Source: Glaciecola petra (lineage in GTDB: Bacteria > Pseudomonadota > Gammaproteobacteria > Enterobacterales > Alteromonadaceae). Taken from it: a stretch of DNA of 64,000 nucleotides. Location of the stretch: contig NZ_JAVRHX010000001.1 in NCBI RefSeq assembly GCF_031846345.1, positions 1,736,001 through 1,800,000 on the forward strand, given 5' to 3'. Every line of letters begins with the position of its first letter. Positions within the stretch are counted from its first letter, which is position 1. Made by a program: the position numbers and the translations under genes. The notes below the pieces were generated by a model. It was not told where the DNA came from. It was given only the letters and a program-made list of their open reading frames with translations, and ran no database searches. Positions 51,168 to 60,363 of this stretch are shown piece after piece.

Positions 51168-51662
51168 GTGAACCATAAAGTTAGGCTCGCAATAATACTG
51201 GTCGCCACGTGGGTGCTTTTATCGGGCATGTTCGAACCTCTTATGCTGGCGTTTGGCATTTTTTCAGTGGTGGTCTCGATGTGGATCACTTCTCGAATGC
51301 ATAACATTGACCAAGAACGGTACACTTTTTTCGTGACCAGCAATTTTATCGTATTTATTTTCAAACTTGGCGTCAAAGTTGTGCAATCTAATATTGATGT
51401 TAGTTTAAGAATTTTAGGATTTAAGCCTGTAGAATCCACCTTTATTACCATTGATATGCCTTTTGAAAATGATGTAGCAAAAGTTTTGTATGCTAACGCT
51501 ATAACACTGACACCAGGCTCTTCCAGTATCGCACTTTCTAAAAACACTTTGCTTGTGCATACTATCAGCAACCAAAATGCCGACGATTTGGCCAACAACG
51601 ACATGCTTAACATCATGCCGAAACAATACGCGCTTACTCAAGTGGAAGTGAAAGACGAATGA
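51168..51662 (+). CDS. mrpE: MrpE: Na+/H+ antiporter subunit E
   Basis: A 164-aa MnhE/MrpE family protein with two N-terminal helices (about 6-22 and 24-43) and a soluble C-terminal domain. The conserved part reads AKVLYANAITLTPGSSSIAL, the family hallmark. The start is GTG with AGGAG at good distance. It is first of a ten-gene operon and overlaps mrpF by 4 nt. Mrp complexes exchange Na+ or K+ for protons across the inner membrane. Confidence 0.9.
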   Translation: MNHKVRLAIILVATWVLLSGMFEPLMLAFGIFSVVVSMWITSRMHNIDQERYTFFVTSNFIVFIFKLGVKVVQSNIDVSLRILGFKPVESTFITIDMPFENDVAKVLYANAITLTPGSSSIALSKNTLLVHTISNQNADDLANNDMLNIMPKQYALTQVEVKDE

Positions 51663-52036
51663 CCTTATATTTTTTAATTGCGGGCCTGGCAATAATGGTC
51701 GCAATGGCCTTAGGTGTATGCAGGGCTTTACTCGGGCCATCGGTATTCGACCGTATCTTAGCCGTTAATATGTTTGGCACCAAAGCCGTTTTATTGGTCG
51801 CTGTTTTTGCCTTTTATTCTGGACGACATGATTTATTGGATATTTCGCTGTTGTACTCCTTACTTAATTTTGTGGCGGTAATCGCGGCCTTGCGATTAGT
51901 AGAACGTGGAAAATATTTCGCCAATGCGTCTAGTGTTATTGTAGAAGACGAAGACATCCGTATGGAAAACACCGAATTATTAGCAAATACGGGTACTTCC
52001 GGTGAACCGACCGATAGTAAGGAGTCTGATAAATGA
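51659..52036 (+). CDS. mrpF: MrpF: Na+/H+ antiporter subunit F
   Basis: A 125-aa protein with three helices. It has the MrpF core CRALLGPSVFDRILAVNMFGTKAVLLVAVFAFYSGRHDLLDISLLYSLLNFVAVIAALR, plus an acidic C-terminal tail of about 35 residues (VIVEDEDIRMENTELL). That tail is longer than in many homologs, which usually end near residue 90. It overlaps mrpE and mrpG by 4 nt each. Confidence 0.88.
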   Translation: MTLYFLIAGLAIMVAMALGVCRALLGPSVFDRILAVNMFGTKAVLLVAVFAFYSGRHDLLDISLLYSLLNFVAVIAALRLVERGKYFANASSVIVEDEDIRMENTELLANTGTSGEPTDSKESDK

Positions 52037-52404
52037 TAGTAGAAATAATCAGCTTTTCACTCATAGGCTTGGGATGTGTGTTAGGGCTCATTGGTGGAAT
52101 TGGCGTTGTGCGCTTGCCTGACACATATGCCAGACTACACGCCGTTGGAGTGACCGACACGTTATGTACATTTTTGATTTTGCTTGGGTTAAGTTTTCAA
52201 GCAGATTCATATATTGTTGTTGCTAAGTTAGTATTAATCTTTTTGTTTTTGGCTTTTACAAGTCCAGCGTCTTCATACGCACTAGCTAATAACGCGTGGC
52301 GATGGGGTCTGCGACATAACCAGAAGATACATGTACTAACTGCAGAACAAATCGCTGCCCAAGATGCGAAGAAAGCACAAAATAACAACCAAGAGGACGC
52401 ATAA
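52033..52404 (+). CDS. mrpG: MrpG: Na+/H+ antiporter subunit G
   Basis: A 123-aa protein with three helices and the MnhG/MrpG signature GCVLGLIGGIGVVRLPDTYARLHAVGVTDTLCTFLILLG, followed by the helix LVLIFLFLAFTSPASSYALANNAW. The short polar C terminus is likely cytoplasmic. It overlaps mrpF by 4 nt and the next gene by one base. Confidence 0.9.
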   Translation: MIVEIISFSLIGLGCVLGLIGGIGVVRLPDTYARLHAVGVTDTLCTFLILLGLSFQADSYIVVAKLVLIFLFLAFTSPASSYALANNAWRWGLRHNQKIHVLTAEQIAAQDAKKAQNNNQEDA

Positions 52405-52970
52405 TGAGCCTCATCATTAATTTAGTTTTGATGGTTTTTCTGTTAACTATCGCGTTAGCCGTACTGAAAACAAAACACTTATTCGCAATGGCCATGCTAT
52501 TTGGCTTATATAGTTTATTGGTAGCTGGTCTTTTTGTCGTATTAGATGCGCCAGACGTGGCCTTTACAGAGGCGGCTGTTGGTACAGGAATTTCAACGGT
52601 ATTGATGTTGGTTACGCTTGCGTCAATTAAAGACGGCCACGAAGCAGTTAGTACAGGTAAAACGAGACTTGGCCCCCTAATAATATGCTTAATGATGGGT
52701 GGTTTATTGATTTATGGCACTCATGATATTGCCGAATTAGGCGACATTCAAAGCGCGCCAAATCAACAAGTGGCCGCAAGGTACATTGAAAAAGGGCAAG
52801 AAGAGACCGGCGTACCCAATTTGGTCACGGCTGTATTAGCTAGCTACCGAGGTTTTGACACTTTAGGTGAAGTCACAGTTGTGTTGACTGCAGGCATAGG
52901 TGTATTAATGCTTTTGGGACAACGCCGTAAAATATATGTAAAAACAAAAGGAGGCAGTCGTGCCGAATGA
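52404..52970 (+). CDS. DUF4040 / MrpA C-terminal-like subunit
   Basis: A 188-aa membrane protein. The first ~75 residues have the DUF4040 (MbhD) signature LFAMAMLFGLYSLLVAGLFVVLDAPDVAFTEAAVGTGISTVLML. The rest resembles the MbhE part that in classical operons is the C-terminal end of MrpA (SYRGFDTLGEVTVVLTAGIGVLMLLG). Here it is a free-standing gene, and no full-length MrpA is present. It overlaps mrpB by 11 nt. Confidence 0.85.
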   Translation: MSLIINLVLMVFLLTIALAVLKTKHLFAMAMLFGLYSLLVAGLFVVLDAPDVAFTEAAVGTGISTVLMLVTLASIKDGHEAVSTGKTRLGPLIICLMMGGLLIYGTHDIAELGDIQSAPNQQVAARYIEKGQEETGVPNLVTAVLASYRGFDTLGEVTVVLTAGIGVLMLLGQRRKIYVKTKGGSRAE

Positions 52971-53382
52971 CCTCATTTTGAGAGTTGTCACAAAGTGGCT
53001 TTCTCCAACAATTATTTTGTTCGCACTGTATGTGCAATTTCACGGTGATTACAGCCCTGGAGGTGGTTTCCAAGCTGGTGTGATTTTTTCTACTGCCATT
53101 TTATTGTACGCATTAACGTATGGTCTAGATGCTGCGTTAAAAGTAATCCCAGAAATAGCCCTTAAGATAGGTGCAAGCGTTGGTGTTCTTTTATATGCGG
53201 GTGTTGGCGTGGTTTCAATGCTTAAAGGTGGTAATTTTTTAAATTACAGTGTGCTTGCAGAAAACCCGGTCACTGGACAGCATATTGGTATTATCATCAT
53301 TGAACTTGGTGTGGGTATTACCGTGGCGTCGGTAATGATTTTGTTATTTTTTACTTTTGCAAGAAGAGTCGCACCAGAATGA
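52960..53382 (+). CDS. mrpB: MrpB: Na+/H+ antiporter subunit B (MnhB domain)
   Basis: A 140-aa four-helix protein with the MnhB signature ALYVQFHGDYSPGGGFQAGVIFSTAILLYAL and the later IIIIELGVGITVASVMILLFF. Start codon GTG with a very strong Shine-Dalgarno (AAAGGAGGC) located inside the preceding gene. It overlaps mrpC by 4 nt. Confidence 0.9.
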   Translation: MPNDLILRVVTKWLSPTIILFALYVQFHGDYSPGGGFQAGVIFSTAILLYALTYGLDAALKVIPEIALKIGASVGVLLYAGVGVVSMLKGGNFLNYSVLAENPVTGQHIGIIIIELGVGITVASVMILLFFTFARRVAPE

Positions 53383-53744
53383 TTGAATACATTATTGGTC
53401 ATATCAATTATTGGCTAATTATAGCCGTTATGATGGTAGGGTTATACACACTAATTAGTCGTTCTAATTTAGTAAAAAAACTGGCTGGCTTAGCCATGTT
53501 TCAAACCGCTGTTATTTTATTTTATGTCAGCATGGGTAAAGTGGCGGGTGGCACAGTGCCTATTGTAGACGCTGATTATCAGGTTTATTCAAACCCATTA
53601 CCACAAGTGTTAATGTTGACCGCAATTGTCGTTGGTGTAGCAACTACAGCACTAGGCTTTGCGCTTATTATACGTATTAAAGAAACGTATAATAGCGTCG
53701 AAGAAGACGAAATAACTCGTATGGATAACATTGAAAATGATTGA
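53379..53744 (+). CDS. mrpC: MrpC: Na+/H+ antiporter subunit C (NuoK-like)
   Basis: A 121-aa three-helix protein homologous to NuoK, with LVKKLAGLAMFQTAVILFYVSMG and the conserved NPLPQVLMLTAIVVGVATTALGFALIIRI. It ends in an acidic tail. It overlaps mrpD by 8 nt. Confidence 0.9.
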   Translation: MIEYIIGHINYWLIIAVMMVGLYTLISRSNLVKKLAGLAMFQTAVILFYVSMGKVAGGTVPIVDADYQVYSNPLPQVLMLTAIVVGVATTALGFALIIRIKETYNSVEEDEITRMDNIEND

Positions 53745-55254
53745 ACAACTCACTATTTTATTAGTGGTTATCCCACTGGTTTTGGCACCTATTACAGCCC
53801 TCTTTAAATCACATAAAATTGTTTGGTCAGTAACACTTTTCGTTTCAGTAAGCTGCCTAATCCTTTCGTCCATTATTCTTATTGATGTTATTGATGGAAA
53901 GCACGTTATTTATGAACTCGGAGGGTGGAGGCCACCATGGGGAATTGAATACAAAATTGATTCACTCAATGCATTCATTGCCCTAATTGTCAGTGCAATT
54001 GCTTGTGTTGCAACCATTTTTGCCTTGCAAAGTGTGCCTCGCGAAATTAGTAAAACAAATTTTGGCTATTTTTATGCTTCCTTTCAGTTGTGTCTACTGG
54101 GATTGTTAGGAATCGCGTTAACCGGTGATATCTTCAATTTGTTTGTGTTTTTGGAAATTTCTTCACTTTCTAGTTATGCCTTAATCAGCATGGGCCGGTC
54201 ACGAAAAGCGCTTACCGCCGCATTTTCATACCTTGTCTTAGGAACCATTGGTGCTACTTTTTTCTTAATTGGCGTTGGTTTTTTGTATGCCGCATCCGGT
54301 AGCCTAAATATTGCCGATATTGCTGCTCGCTTTTCTGAATTTGAAGACATGCAATTGGTGATGACAGGTTTCATTTTTATTATTTTAGGATTGGGGTTAA
54401 AAGCGGCAATATTTCCCATGCATAGCTGGCTGCCAAATGCATATAGCCATGCTCCCTCAGTGGTTAGTATATTTTTATCCGCCACAGCGACCAAAGTATC
54501 TCTATATGCATTATTAAGGGTGCTGTTTGATCTTTATCCGCTTGCATACTGGCAAGCATTCTTATTACCGCAAATATTATTAGTGTTAGGCTGCGTTGCT
54601 GTGATTTATGGTTCATACAGAGCTTGGCAACAAATCGAACTCAAACGCTTACTCGCATTTTCTAGCGTGGCACAAGTAGGATATATCGTAATTGGAATAT
54701 CGCTGCTAAATAACGACGGCTTGACCGCTGCAGTTATGCATTTATTTAACCACGCAATCATTAAAGCGACATTATTTATGGGTGCAGGTATAATTTTATT
54801 CCGCGCAAATACGACCATGTTGTCTGAACTTAGGGGCTTTGGTGGCAGTATGCCATGGACGTTTGCAGCTATCTGTCTAGCTGGTCTAAGCTTAATTGGC
54901 GTGCCTGGCACTGTAGGATTTGTAACTAAATGGTATTTGTTAAGCTCAGCGGTTTCTGAAGGCAAATGGATTGTAGTTGCAGCAATAGTTATTGGCTCTG
55001 TTCTTGCAATTGCGTATGTTTGGAAAATAGTCGAAGCGATGTACTTTAATTCAAAACGAAAAATGGTGATTCAAAATGTCAGAAGCGGTGACATCCGTGT
55101 TGCAAAAGCACCAATGAGCTTAAGTATTGCATTATGGATAGGTGCTATTGCATGTCTATATTTTGGGTTGTATACAGAAATACCTTATCAATCAGCCCAG
55201 TCTATCGCTGAAGCGCTGCTAAATACTCCTGCTATTGGAGGGAGTGGTTTATGA
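53737..55254 (+). CDS. mrpD: MrpD: Na+/H+ antiporter subunit D (NuoL/M/N-like)
   Basis: A 505-aa proton-conducting subunit with about 14 helices. The TM5 glutamate lies in FVFLEISSLSSYALIS, the TM7 lysine in LGLKAAIFPMHSWLPNAYSHAPSVVS, and the later lysine in FNHAIIKATLFMGAG, so the proton pathway residues of the family are kept. I start at the ATG at 53737 (MIEQLTILL); a TTG two codons earlier is less likely. It is the first of three D-type subunits in this operon. Confidence 0.9.
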   Translation: MIEQLTILLVVIPLVLAPITALFKSHKIVWSVTLFVSVSCLILSSIILIDVIDGKHVIYELGGWRPPWGIEYKIDSLNAFIALIVSAIACVATIFALQSVPREISKTNFGYFYASFQLCLLGLLGIALTGDIFNLFVFLEISSLSSYALISMGRSRKALTAAFSYLVLGTIGATFFLIGVGFLYAASGSLNIADIAARFSEFEDMQLVMTGFIFIILGLGLKAAIFPMHSWLPNAYSHAPSVVSIFLSATATKVSLYALLRVLFDLYPLAYWQAFLLPQILLVLGCVAVIYGSYRAWQQIELKRLLAFSSVAQVGYIVIGISLLNNDGLTAAVMHLFNHAIIKATLFMGAGIILFRANTTMLSELRGFGGSMPWTFAAICLAGLSLIGVPGTVGFVTKWYLLSSAVSEGKWIVVAAIVIGSVLAIAYVWKIVEAMYFNSKRKMVIQNVRSGDIRVAKAPMSLSIALWIGAIACLYFGLYTEIPYQSAQSIAEALLNTPAIGGSGL

Positions 55255-55293
55255 AATTACAAATTATGAACCCGATGTTAAAGAGTACTTGTC

Positions 55294-56763
55294 ATGGTTG
55301 AACTTACTTATTGGCTCATGGCTAGTCTGTTGACACCTATTGTAGGTGCATTGGTCATCTCCCGTTTAGATAAATATGAAAACATCAGAGAGGCCATTAC
55401 CCTAATTACCGCCTTGAGTTTGTTTGCGATAAATATTTATTTATATACTCAATTGGATAATGCACAGCAAGCTGGCTTTGTACTAGCAGAGCCTATCAAT
55501 GGTTTATCAATATCGTTTGCGGTTAATGATTTTGGCGTAATGTTCGCTCTCATAGCAAGCGGCCTTTGGATTGCGACATCTATTTATGCAATCGGTTATA
55601 TGCGTGCACACAAAGAGCAACATCAAACTCGCTTTTTCACACTATTTGCTGTGGCAATTGCGGGGGTTATGGCCGTAGCATTTTCTGAAAATTTATTTAC
55701 CTTGTTTATTTTTTATGAATTTCTAACAGTATCAACCTACCCCTTAGTAACCCATTCAGGAACCCGCGAAGCCAAACGTGGAGGGCGGAAATATATTCTT
55801 ATTTTAATGGGCTCTTCGATTTTATTTTTCTTACCTGCGATGATTTGGGTGTACTTTATAGCGGGAAGTTTAGAGTTTGTTGAAGGTGGTATTTTATCTG
55901 GTTCAATGGACCCTGCCTGGGTCTTACCATTACTGGTGCTCTTTATTCTAGGTATTGGTAAGGCGGGTGTTATGCCTATGCACAAATGGCTACCCTCAGC
56001 TATGGTTGCACCAACGCCGGTAAGTGCATTGCTGCATGCCGTTGCTGTCGTAAAAGCCGGGGTATTTTCTGTCGTTAAAGTGGTTGTTTTTATTTTTGGT
56101 ACGGACTTTATAACAGAATCGGGCGCTAACACTATTTTACTATGGTTCCCCTTAGTCACGATTGTACTAGCTTCTTTTATTGCGCTAACCAAAGATAATC
56201 TGAAAGAGCGTTTGGCTTATTCTACTGTGAGTCAATTAAGCTACATTGTGCTTGGTGTGATGCTAGCAACCAAGAATGCTGTATTGGGCGCAGGTATGCA
56301 CATTGCTATGCATGCTTTTGGTAAAATTGCGTTGTTTTTTGCTGCAGGTGCAATTTTGGTCACTATGCACAAAAAGGCCGTTAGCGATTTAGATGGTATG
56401 GGCCGCGCTATGCCTTTCACCTTTTTAGTATTTACCATAGGAACCTTTAGTATATTGGGTATTCCTTTCTTTGGCGGTATGTGGAGTAAATGGTATTTGC
56501 TAGCCGGCACCTTAGGTTTTGAAGGTAATGAGTTTATGTATTGGACTGTTTTGAGTGCCTTGGCTATTAGTACCTTGTTGAATACTTATTATTTATTAAG
56601 TATCCCAATGCGTGCATTTTTTATTCAGAACCCCTCTTACACTGATATTCAAGAAGCGCCAAAAGCCTGTTTAATTGGAATGGCAATTCCGACCATAGTG
56701 ACTTTATATTTGTTTTTTGATCCGTCTATTTTCTACCAATTGTCATTAAGCTTAACAAAATAA
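55294..56763 (+). CDS. Second MrpD/NuoL-type proton-conducting subunit
   Basis: A 489-aa polytopic protein related to MrpD and the N-terminal part of MrpA. Conserved acidic and basic residues are kept: glutamate in TLFIFYEFLTVSTYPLVTHSG and lysines in GIGKAGVMPMHKWLPSAMVAPTPVSALLHAVAVVKAG and HAFGKIALFFAAG. The LLHAVAVVKAG segment is more like NuoL/MrpA than MrpD, so this protein may take the place of MrpA's membrane core. It begins 39 nt after mrpD. Confidence 0.82.
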   Translation: MVELTYWLMASLLTPIVGALVISRLDKYENIREAITLITALSLFAINIYLYTQLDNAQQAGFVLAEPINGLSISFAVNDFGVMFALIASGLWIATSIYAIGYMRAHKEQHQTRFFTLFAVAIAGVMAVAFSENLFTLFIFYEFLTVSTYPLVTHSGTREAKRGGRKYILILMGSSILFFLPAMIWVYFIAGSLEFVEGGILSGSMDPAWVLPLLVLFILGIGKAGVMPMHKWLPSAMVAPTPVSALLHAVAVVKAGVFSVVKVVVFIFGTDFITESGANTILLWFPLVTIVLASFIALTKDNLKERLAYSTVSQLSYIVLGVMLATKNAVLGAGMHIAMHAFGKIALFFAAGAILVTMHKKAVSDLDGMGRAMPFTFLVFTIGTFSILGIPFFGGMWSKWYLLAGTLGFEGNEFMYWTVLSALAISTLLNTYYLLSIPMRAFFIQNPSYTDIQEAPKACLIGMAIPTIVTLYLFFDPSIFYQLSLSLTK

Positions 56764-56774
56764 GGTGCTATTAA

Positions 56775-57098
56775 ATGCAAGATAAAACAAACAATAACAC
56801 CAATTCTGACGAAGGCTTCTTTGATAAAGAGAGAAACGTCAACATTATCTTATATTCGTTTTATGCTATTTCAATTTTGTTGGTAGCTTTGGACTTTGTT
56901 GTACATCGTCACATTTATTTGGATTTTGAAAAAATACCTGCTTTTTATGCCATTTATGGCTTTGTAGCATGCACAGTGTTAGTTGTGTTAGCCAAGCTAA
57001 TGCGACTTGGGCTAATGCGCGACGAAGATTATTACGACAAACGATTAGACGAAAAGCAAGAGGCTCAAAATAGTAAGGTTTCGGAGGGGCAATCATGA
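56775..57098 (+). CDS. Small two-helix membrane protein of the Mrp operon
   Basis: A 107-aa protein with two helices (about 24-42 and 55-75) and a polar N terminus and a charged C-terminal tail (RDEDYYDKRLDEKQEAQ). I do not recognise a named family. It sits between two NuoL-type subunits, 11 nt after the first and overlapping the second by 4 nt, so it is very likely a structural subunit of this antiporter. HRHIYLDFEKIPAFYAIYGF between the helices is the most distinctive part. Confidence 0.75.
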   Translation: MQDKTNNNTNSDEGFFDKERNVNIILYSFYAISILLVALDFVVHRHIYLDFEKIPAFYAIYGFVACTVLVVLAKLMRLGLMRDEDYYDKRLDEKQEAQNSKVSEGQS

Positions 57099-58768
57099 GT
57101 TATGAGATTCCTGCTTTTTTACCTTTTTTCCTCGCTGCAATTTTTGCCTGGTTAGCACCTGTTAAATGGCGTTACGCGCTTATTTTAGTACCTTTAATCA
57201 ATGGTTTATGGTTGTTTTTCTCACAAGAGACTAGTGCATTTACAATCAATTTGCATATATTTCAGTTAGAAATAGTCAAAGTCGACAAACTATCTTTGCT
57301 TTTTGCGTATTTATTTCATATCGCATGTTTTCTTTGTTTGATATACGCACTTCATTTAAAAGATAAGATTCAAATAGTAGCAGGCTTAGCCTACGCTGGT
57401 AGTGCTGTGGGTGCCGTGTTTGCTGGTGATTTTTTGACTCTATTTATATTTTGGGAATTATTAGCCCTCACTTCTGCTTTCTTAGTATTTGCGCGACGCA
57501 CCGAGGCTTCGCAAAGAGCAGGCATTCGCTACCTAATGATGCAAATACTATCTGGTGTCGCATTATTAATTGCGACCATTATGTATTATCAGAACACCGG
57601 TAGTATATCTATCGATTTTATAGGTTTAGGAAGCACCGCTTCCTACTTCTTCTTGTTTGCTTTTGGTGTAAAAGCCGCGTTCCCATTTTTGCATACATGG
57701 CTGACCGACGCATACCCTGAGGCAACGCCGGTTGGTACTGTTTTCTTATCTGCTTTTACGACAAAGGTTGCGGTTTATATGTTAGCTAGGACATTCCCTG
57801 GCGAAGATATGCTAGTTTATATTGGCGCAGCCATGACCTGTTTTCCTATTTTTTATGCCGTTATTGAGAATGACCTACGTAAGGTACTTGCCTATAGTCT
57901 AATTAATCAGCTCGGATTCATGGTGTGTGGAATAGGTATAGGAACAGCATTAGCATTAAATGGTGCCGTTGCACATGCATTTAACGATGTGATATTTAAA
58001 GGCTTGTTATTTATGACCATGGGCGCTGTACTTACTCGTGTTGGACATGTTAATGGCTCTGATTTAGGTGGATTGCACAAAACTATGCCTAAAACCACAC
58101 TGTTTTGTATTATCGGCGCAGCATCAATCTCGGCGTTCCCTTTATTTAGTGGCTTTGTCAGTAAAAGTATGGTGATGGCCGCCATGATTGAAGCTGGTCA
58201 CGAATACCTTTGGTTAATGCTATTGTTCGCTTCGGCGGGTGTATTTCATCATGCTGGCATTAAAATTCCTTTCTTTGCATTTTTCGCCCATGATAGCGGT
58301 TTGCGACCTAAAGAAGCTCCAACCAATATGTTAGTCGCTATGGGGATTGCTTCCGTATTATGTATCTTGATTGGCAGTTACCCTCATGTGTTGTATCAAT
58401 TATTACCATGGGATAATAGCTATCAGCCATACGATTTAACCCATACGCTGACTCAACTACAATTACTGTTTTTCTCTGCCTTAGCGTTTGTGTGGTTAAA
58501 TAAAATGGGACTCTACCCGCCTGAATTAAAATCAGTCAATTTGGATTTTGAGTGGTTTTATCGAAAGGTATTCCCGCGAACGGGCAATATGATAAAGCAT
58601 GCGGCTAATAAATCGACTACAGCAATAACGACTGGGGTACAAACAGCGATTAGCAAGCTTCCCGTCATGCATAGAGACGCCGATGCGAATGCCGCAACAC
58701 TTACCTTTAGAATGGCAATCGGATTTGTCATACTAGCGCTGGTGGCCTTTATGACTGAGTTTTTGTAA
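57095..58768 (+). CDS. Third MrpD/NuoL-type proton-conducting subunit
   Basis: A 557-aa polytopic protein, the longest of the three D-type subunits. The TM5 glutamate lies in TLFIFWELLALTSAFLVFARR, the TM7 lysine in FAFGVKAAFPFLHTWLTDAYPEATPVGTVFLSAFTTK, and the later lysine in HAFNDVIFKGLLFMTMGA. After about residue 475 there is an extra polar segment (DFEWFYRKVFPRTGNMIKH) and a final helix, which resembles an amphipathic arm. It is last in the operon; no clear terminator follows in the 41 nt before the convergent gene. Confidence 0.82.
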   Translation: MSYEIPAFLPFFLAAIFAWLAPVKWRYALILVPLINGLWLFFSQETSAFTINLHIFQLEIVKVDKLSLLFAYLFHIACFLCLIYALHLKDKIQIVAGLAYAGSAVGAVFAGDFLTLFIFWELLALTSAFLVFARRTEASQRAGIRYLMMQILSGVALLIATIMYYQNTGSISIDFIGLGSTASYFFLFAFGVKAAFPFLHTWLTDAYPEATPVGTVFLSAFTTKVAVYMLARTFPGEDMLVYIGAAMTCFPIFYAVIENDLRKVLAYSLINQLGFMVCGIGIGTALALNGAVAHAFNDVIFKGLLFMTMGAVLTRVGHVNGSDLGGLHKTMPKTTLFCIIGAASISAFPLFSGFVSKSMVMAAMIEAGHEYLWLMLLFASAGVFHHAGIKIPFFAFFAHDSGLRPKEAPTNMLVAMGIASVLCILIGSYPHVLYQLLPWDNSYQPYDLTHTLTQLQLLFFSALAFVWLNKMGLYPPELKSVNLDFEWFYRKVFPRTGNMIKHAANKSTTAITTGVQTAISKLPVMHRDADANAATLTFRMAIGFVILALVAFMTEFL

Positions 58769-58809
58769 GCACAAACAATTATGTAGTTCGTTAAATATGA
58801 TTATAAGTC

Positions 58810-59703
58810 TTAGCTAAATAAAGGTAGGCCTGCAATACCCATCACCAACACCCACGAGGCAAAAAACACTTTTAGTTTTGCAGGTGAGAAGTAAAGCACC
58901 ACATATTTGGCGAGCATTCCTCCAATGATAGCGCCTGCACCTGCGAAGGCGACTATTTGCCAATATACGGCATTAGATATTAAGATGTGATAAAAGATCG
59001 CTGCTTGCACACTAAACGCCGATACCATAACAGCTAGTGCTATAGCAAAAGTCACATTGAAACCTCTAAGTATCAAATAGACTGCCACTAGCTCGCCGAC
59101 ACCTACTGATAACCATGCTGTTATAACGCCACCCAAAATAGCAGTCAATATTAAGGCTAAGATGTCGAGCTTTTGAATGCTAACTTGTATTGCTTCACGC
59201 TTCATCAAAGGTATAGACAAATATATAGCGATCGCTAATACTATTGAGAAAATACCAAAATAAACGTGTAATTGGTCCTGAACAAGGCTGGTATAATCAC
59301 CCAAAGCATATTGGGCGATTAAAATACCGACAATTGAGCTCGGCACTATATACAACAGTGCTTTTGGCAAAGGCGACCACTCTTTATTATCAGGCAAATT
59401 TCTATAATGCCAATACCACGTTATTGCGCCTGCCGTCATACCACAACACTGAATAGCGAAACTGGTAGCCACTATGGTTTCGCTCGACAAGGATAGCTGA
59501 TTGAAAAAAGGAACGAACACAACGCCGCCGCCGGCCCCTGTAGCATTAGCGAATATTGCGCCTATCACCCCTAAAATAGTAAAACCAACATAATCAATAA
59601 TCACCGCTAGGGTAAAATTGAAGCAGAGTAAGCCTATCCATACAGTTAGCAAGACACATTTTATAGGGTGCTTCTTGAATAAACTAAACAAACCGCGTAA
59701 CAA
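58810..59703 (-). CDS. TSUP family permease (TauE/SafE-like)
   Basis: A 297-aa membrane protein with about eight helices of the sulfite exporter TauE/SafE family. The N-terminal repeat shows GVIGAIFANATGAGGGVVFVPFF and the second repeat GGVITAWLSVGVGELVAVYLILRG. Family members export sulfite, sulfoacetate or related anions, or take up small thiolated or sulfonated compounds; the substrate cannot be read here. It is convergent with the Mrp operon and divergent from the DUF2244 gene. Confidence 0.85.
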   Translation of the reverse strand: MLRGLFSLFKKHPIKCVLLTVWIGLLCFNFTLAVIIDYVGFTILGVIGAIFANATGAGGGVVFVPFFNQLSLSSETIVATSFAIQCCGMTAGAITWYWHYRNLPDNKEWSPLPKALLYIVPSSIVGILIAQYALGDYTSLVQDQLHVYFGIFSIVLAIAIYLSIPLMKREAIQVSIQKLDILALILTAILGGVITAWLSVGVGELVAVYLILRGFNVTFAIALAVMVSAFSVQAAIFYHILISNAVYWQIVAFAGAGAIIGGMLAKYVVLYFSPAKLKVFFASWVLVMGIAGLPLFS

Positions 59704-59812
59704 TAAGACTCCTCAGCGTTAAACGTAAAGTGTTGTTGGAACTATGAACTAAATTCAGTGTAAATAGATACTAAATTAGAATGAGCATGGATTATACCCA
59801 AGGTTTCAAAAT

Positions 59813-60313
59813 ATGGTAGTGACGCAGCAACAAGATGCACAAACAATAATAACCCTATCACCAAATCAGTCTGCCACTTGGCAACAAACTAAATGGGTCA
59901 TTATTGTGATGGTTGTTTTTGTAATGATTATCGCACTTGCATGGACCTTTGTAGGCGCATGGATAGTACTACCCTTTGCTGGGTTCGAAGTTGGCTTGTT
60001 TGCTCTTCTGATGTACAAAGTATCTCGCTTTACTTACAGCAAACAAATAGTCACCATAGAAAAAGAGAAAGTGATTGTTGAGATGGGCATATTTAAACGA
60101 CAATCCCGCGTCGAGGTGCCACGGCACGATACTGATTTTTATTATTCTGAGACCGAAAATAATTGGGAGTTACCTAGGATTGCAATTTGTCACAAACAGA
60201 GCAAACTAGTCATTGGTGAATTTTTAAATTTAGATGATAGAAAAGTATTAAAAGACGCCTTAGAATCGGCTGGGGTTATTTTATTGCGCAATCGGTGGTG
60301 GCAGATGTCATGA
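59813..60313 (+). CDS. DUF2244 domain-containing membrane protein
   Basis: A 166-aa protein with two adjacent helices (about 27-47 and 50-68) followed by a soluble domain. It matches DUF2244: LSPNQSATWQQTKWVI before the helices, GAWIVLPFAGFEVGLFALLMY, and the C-terminal IGEFLNLDDRKVLKDALESAGV. Function unknown; in other proteobacteria the family is often found near respiratory genes. It is a single gene convergent with adk. Confidence 0.78.
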   Translation: MVVTQQQDAQTIITLSPNQSATWQQTKWVIIVMVVFVMIIALAWTFVGAWIVLPFAGFEVGLFALLMYKVSRFTYSKQIVTIEKEKVIVEMGIFKRQSRVEVPRHDTDFYYSETENNWELPRIAICHKQSKLVIGEFLNLDDRKVLKDALESAGVILLRNRWWQMS

Positions 60314-60363
60314 TCTAAAAGACAATGCGGTCTTAAACCACCTTGCCTTTTTATCTCGCTTAA

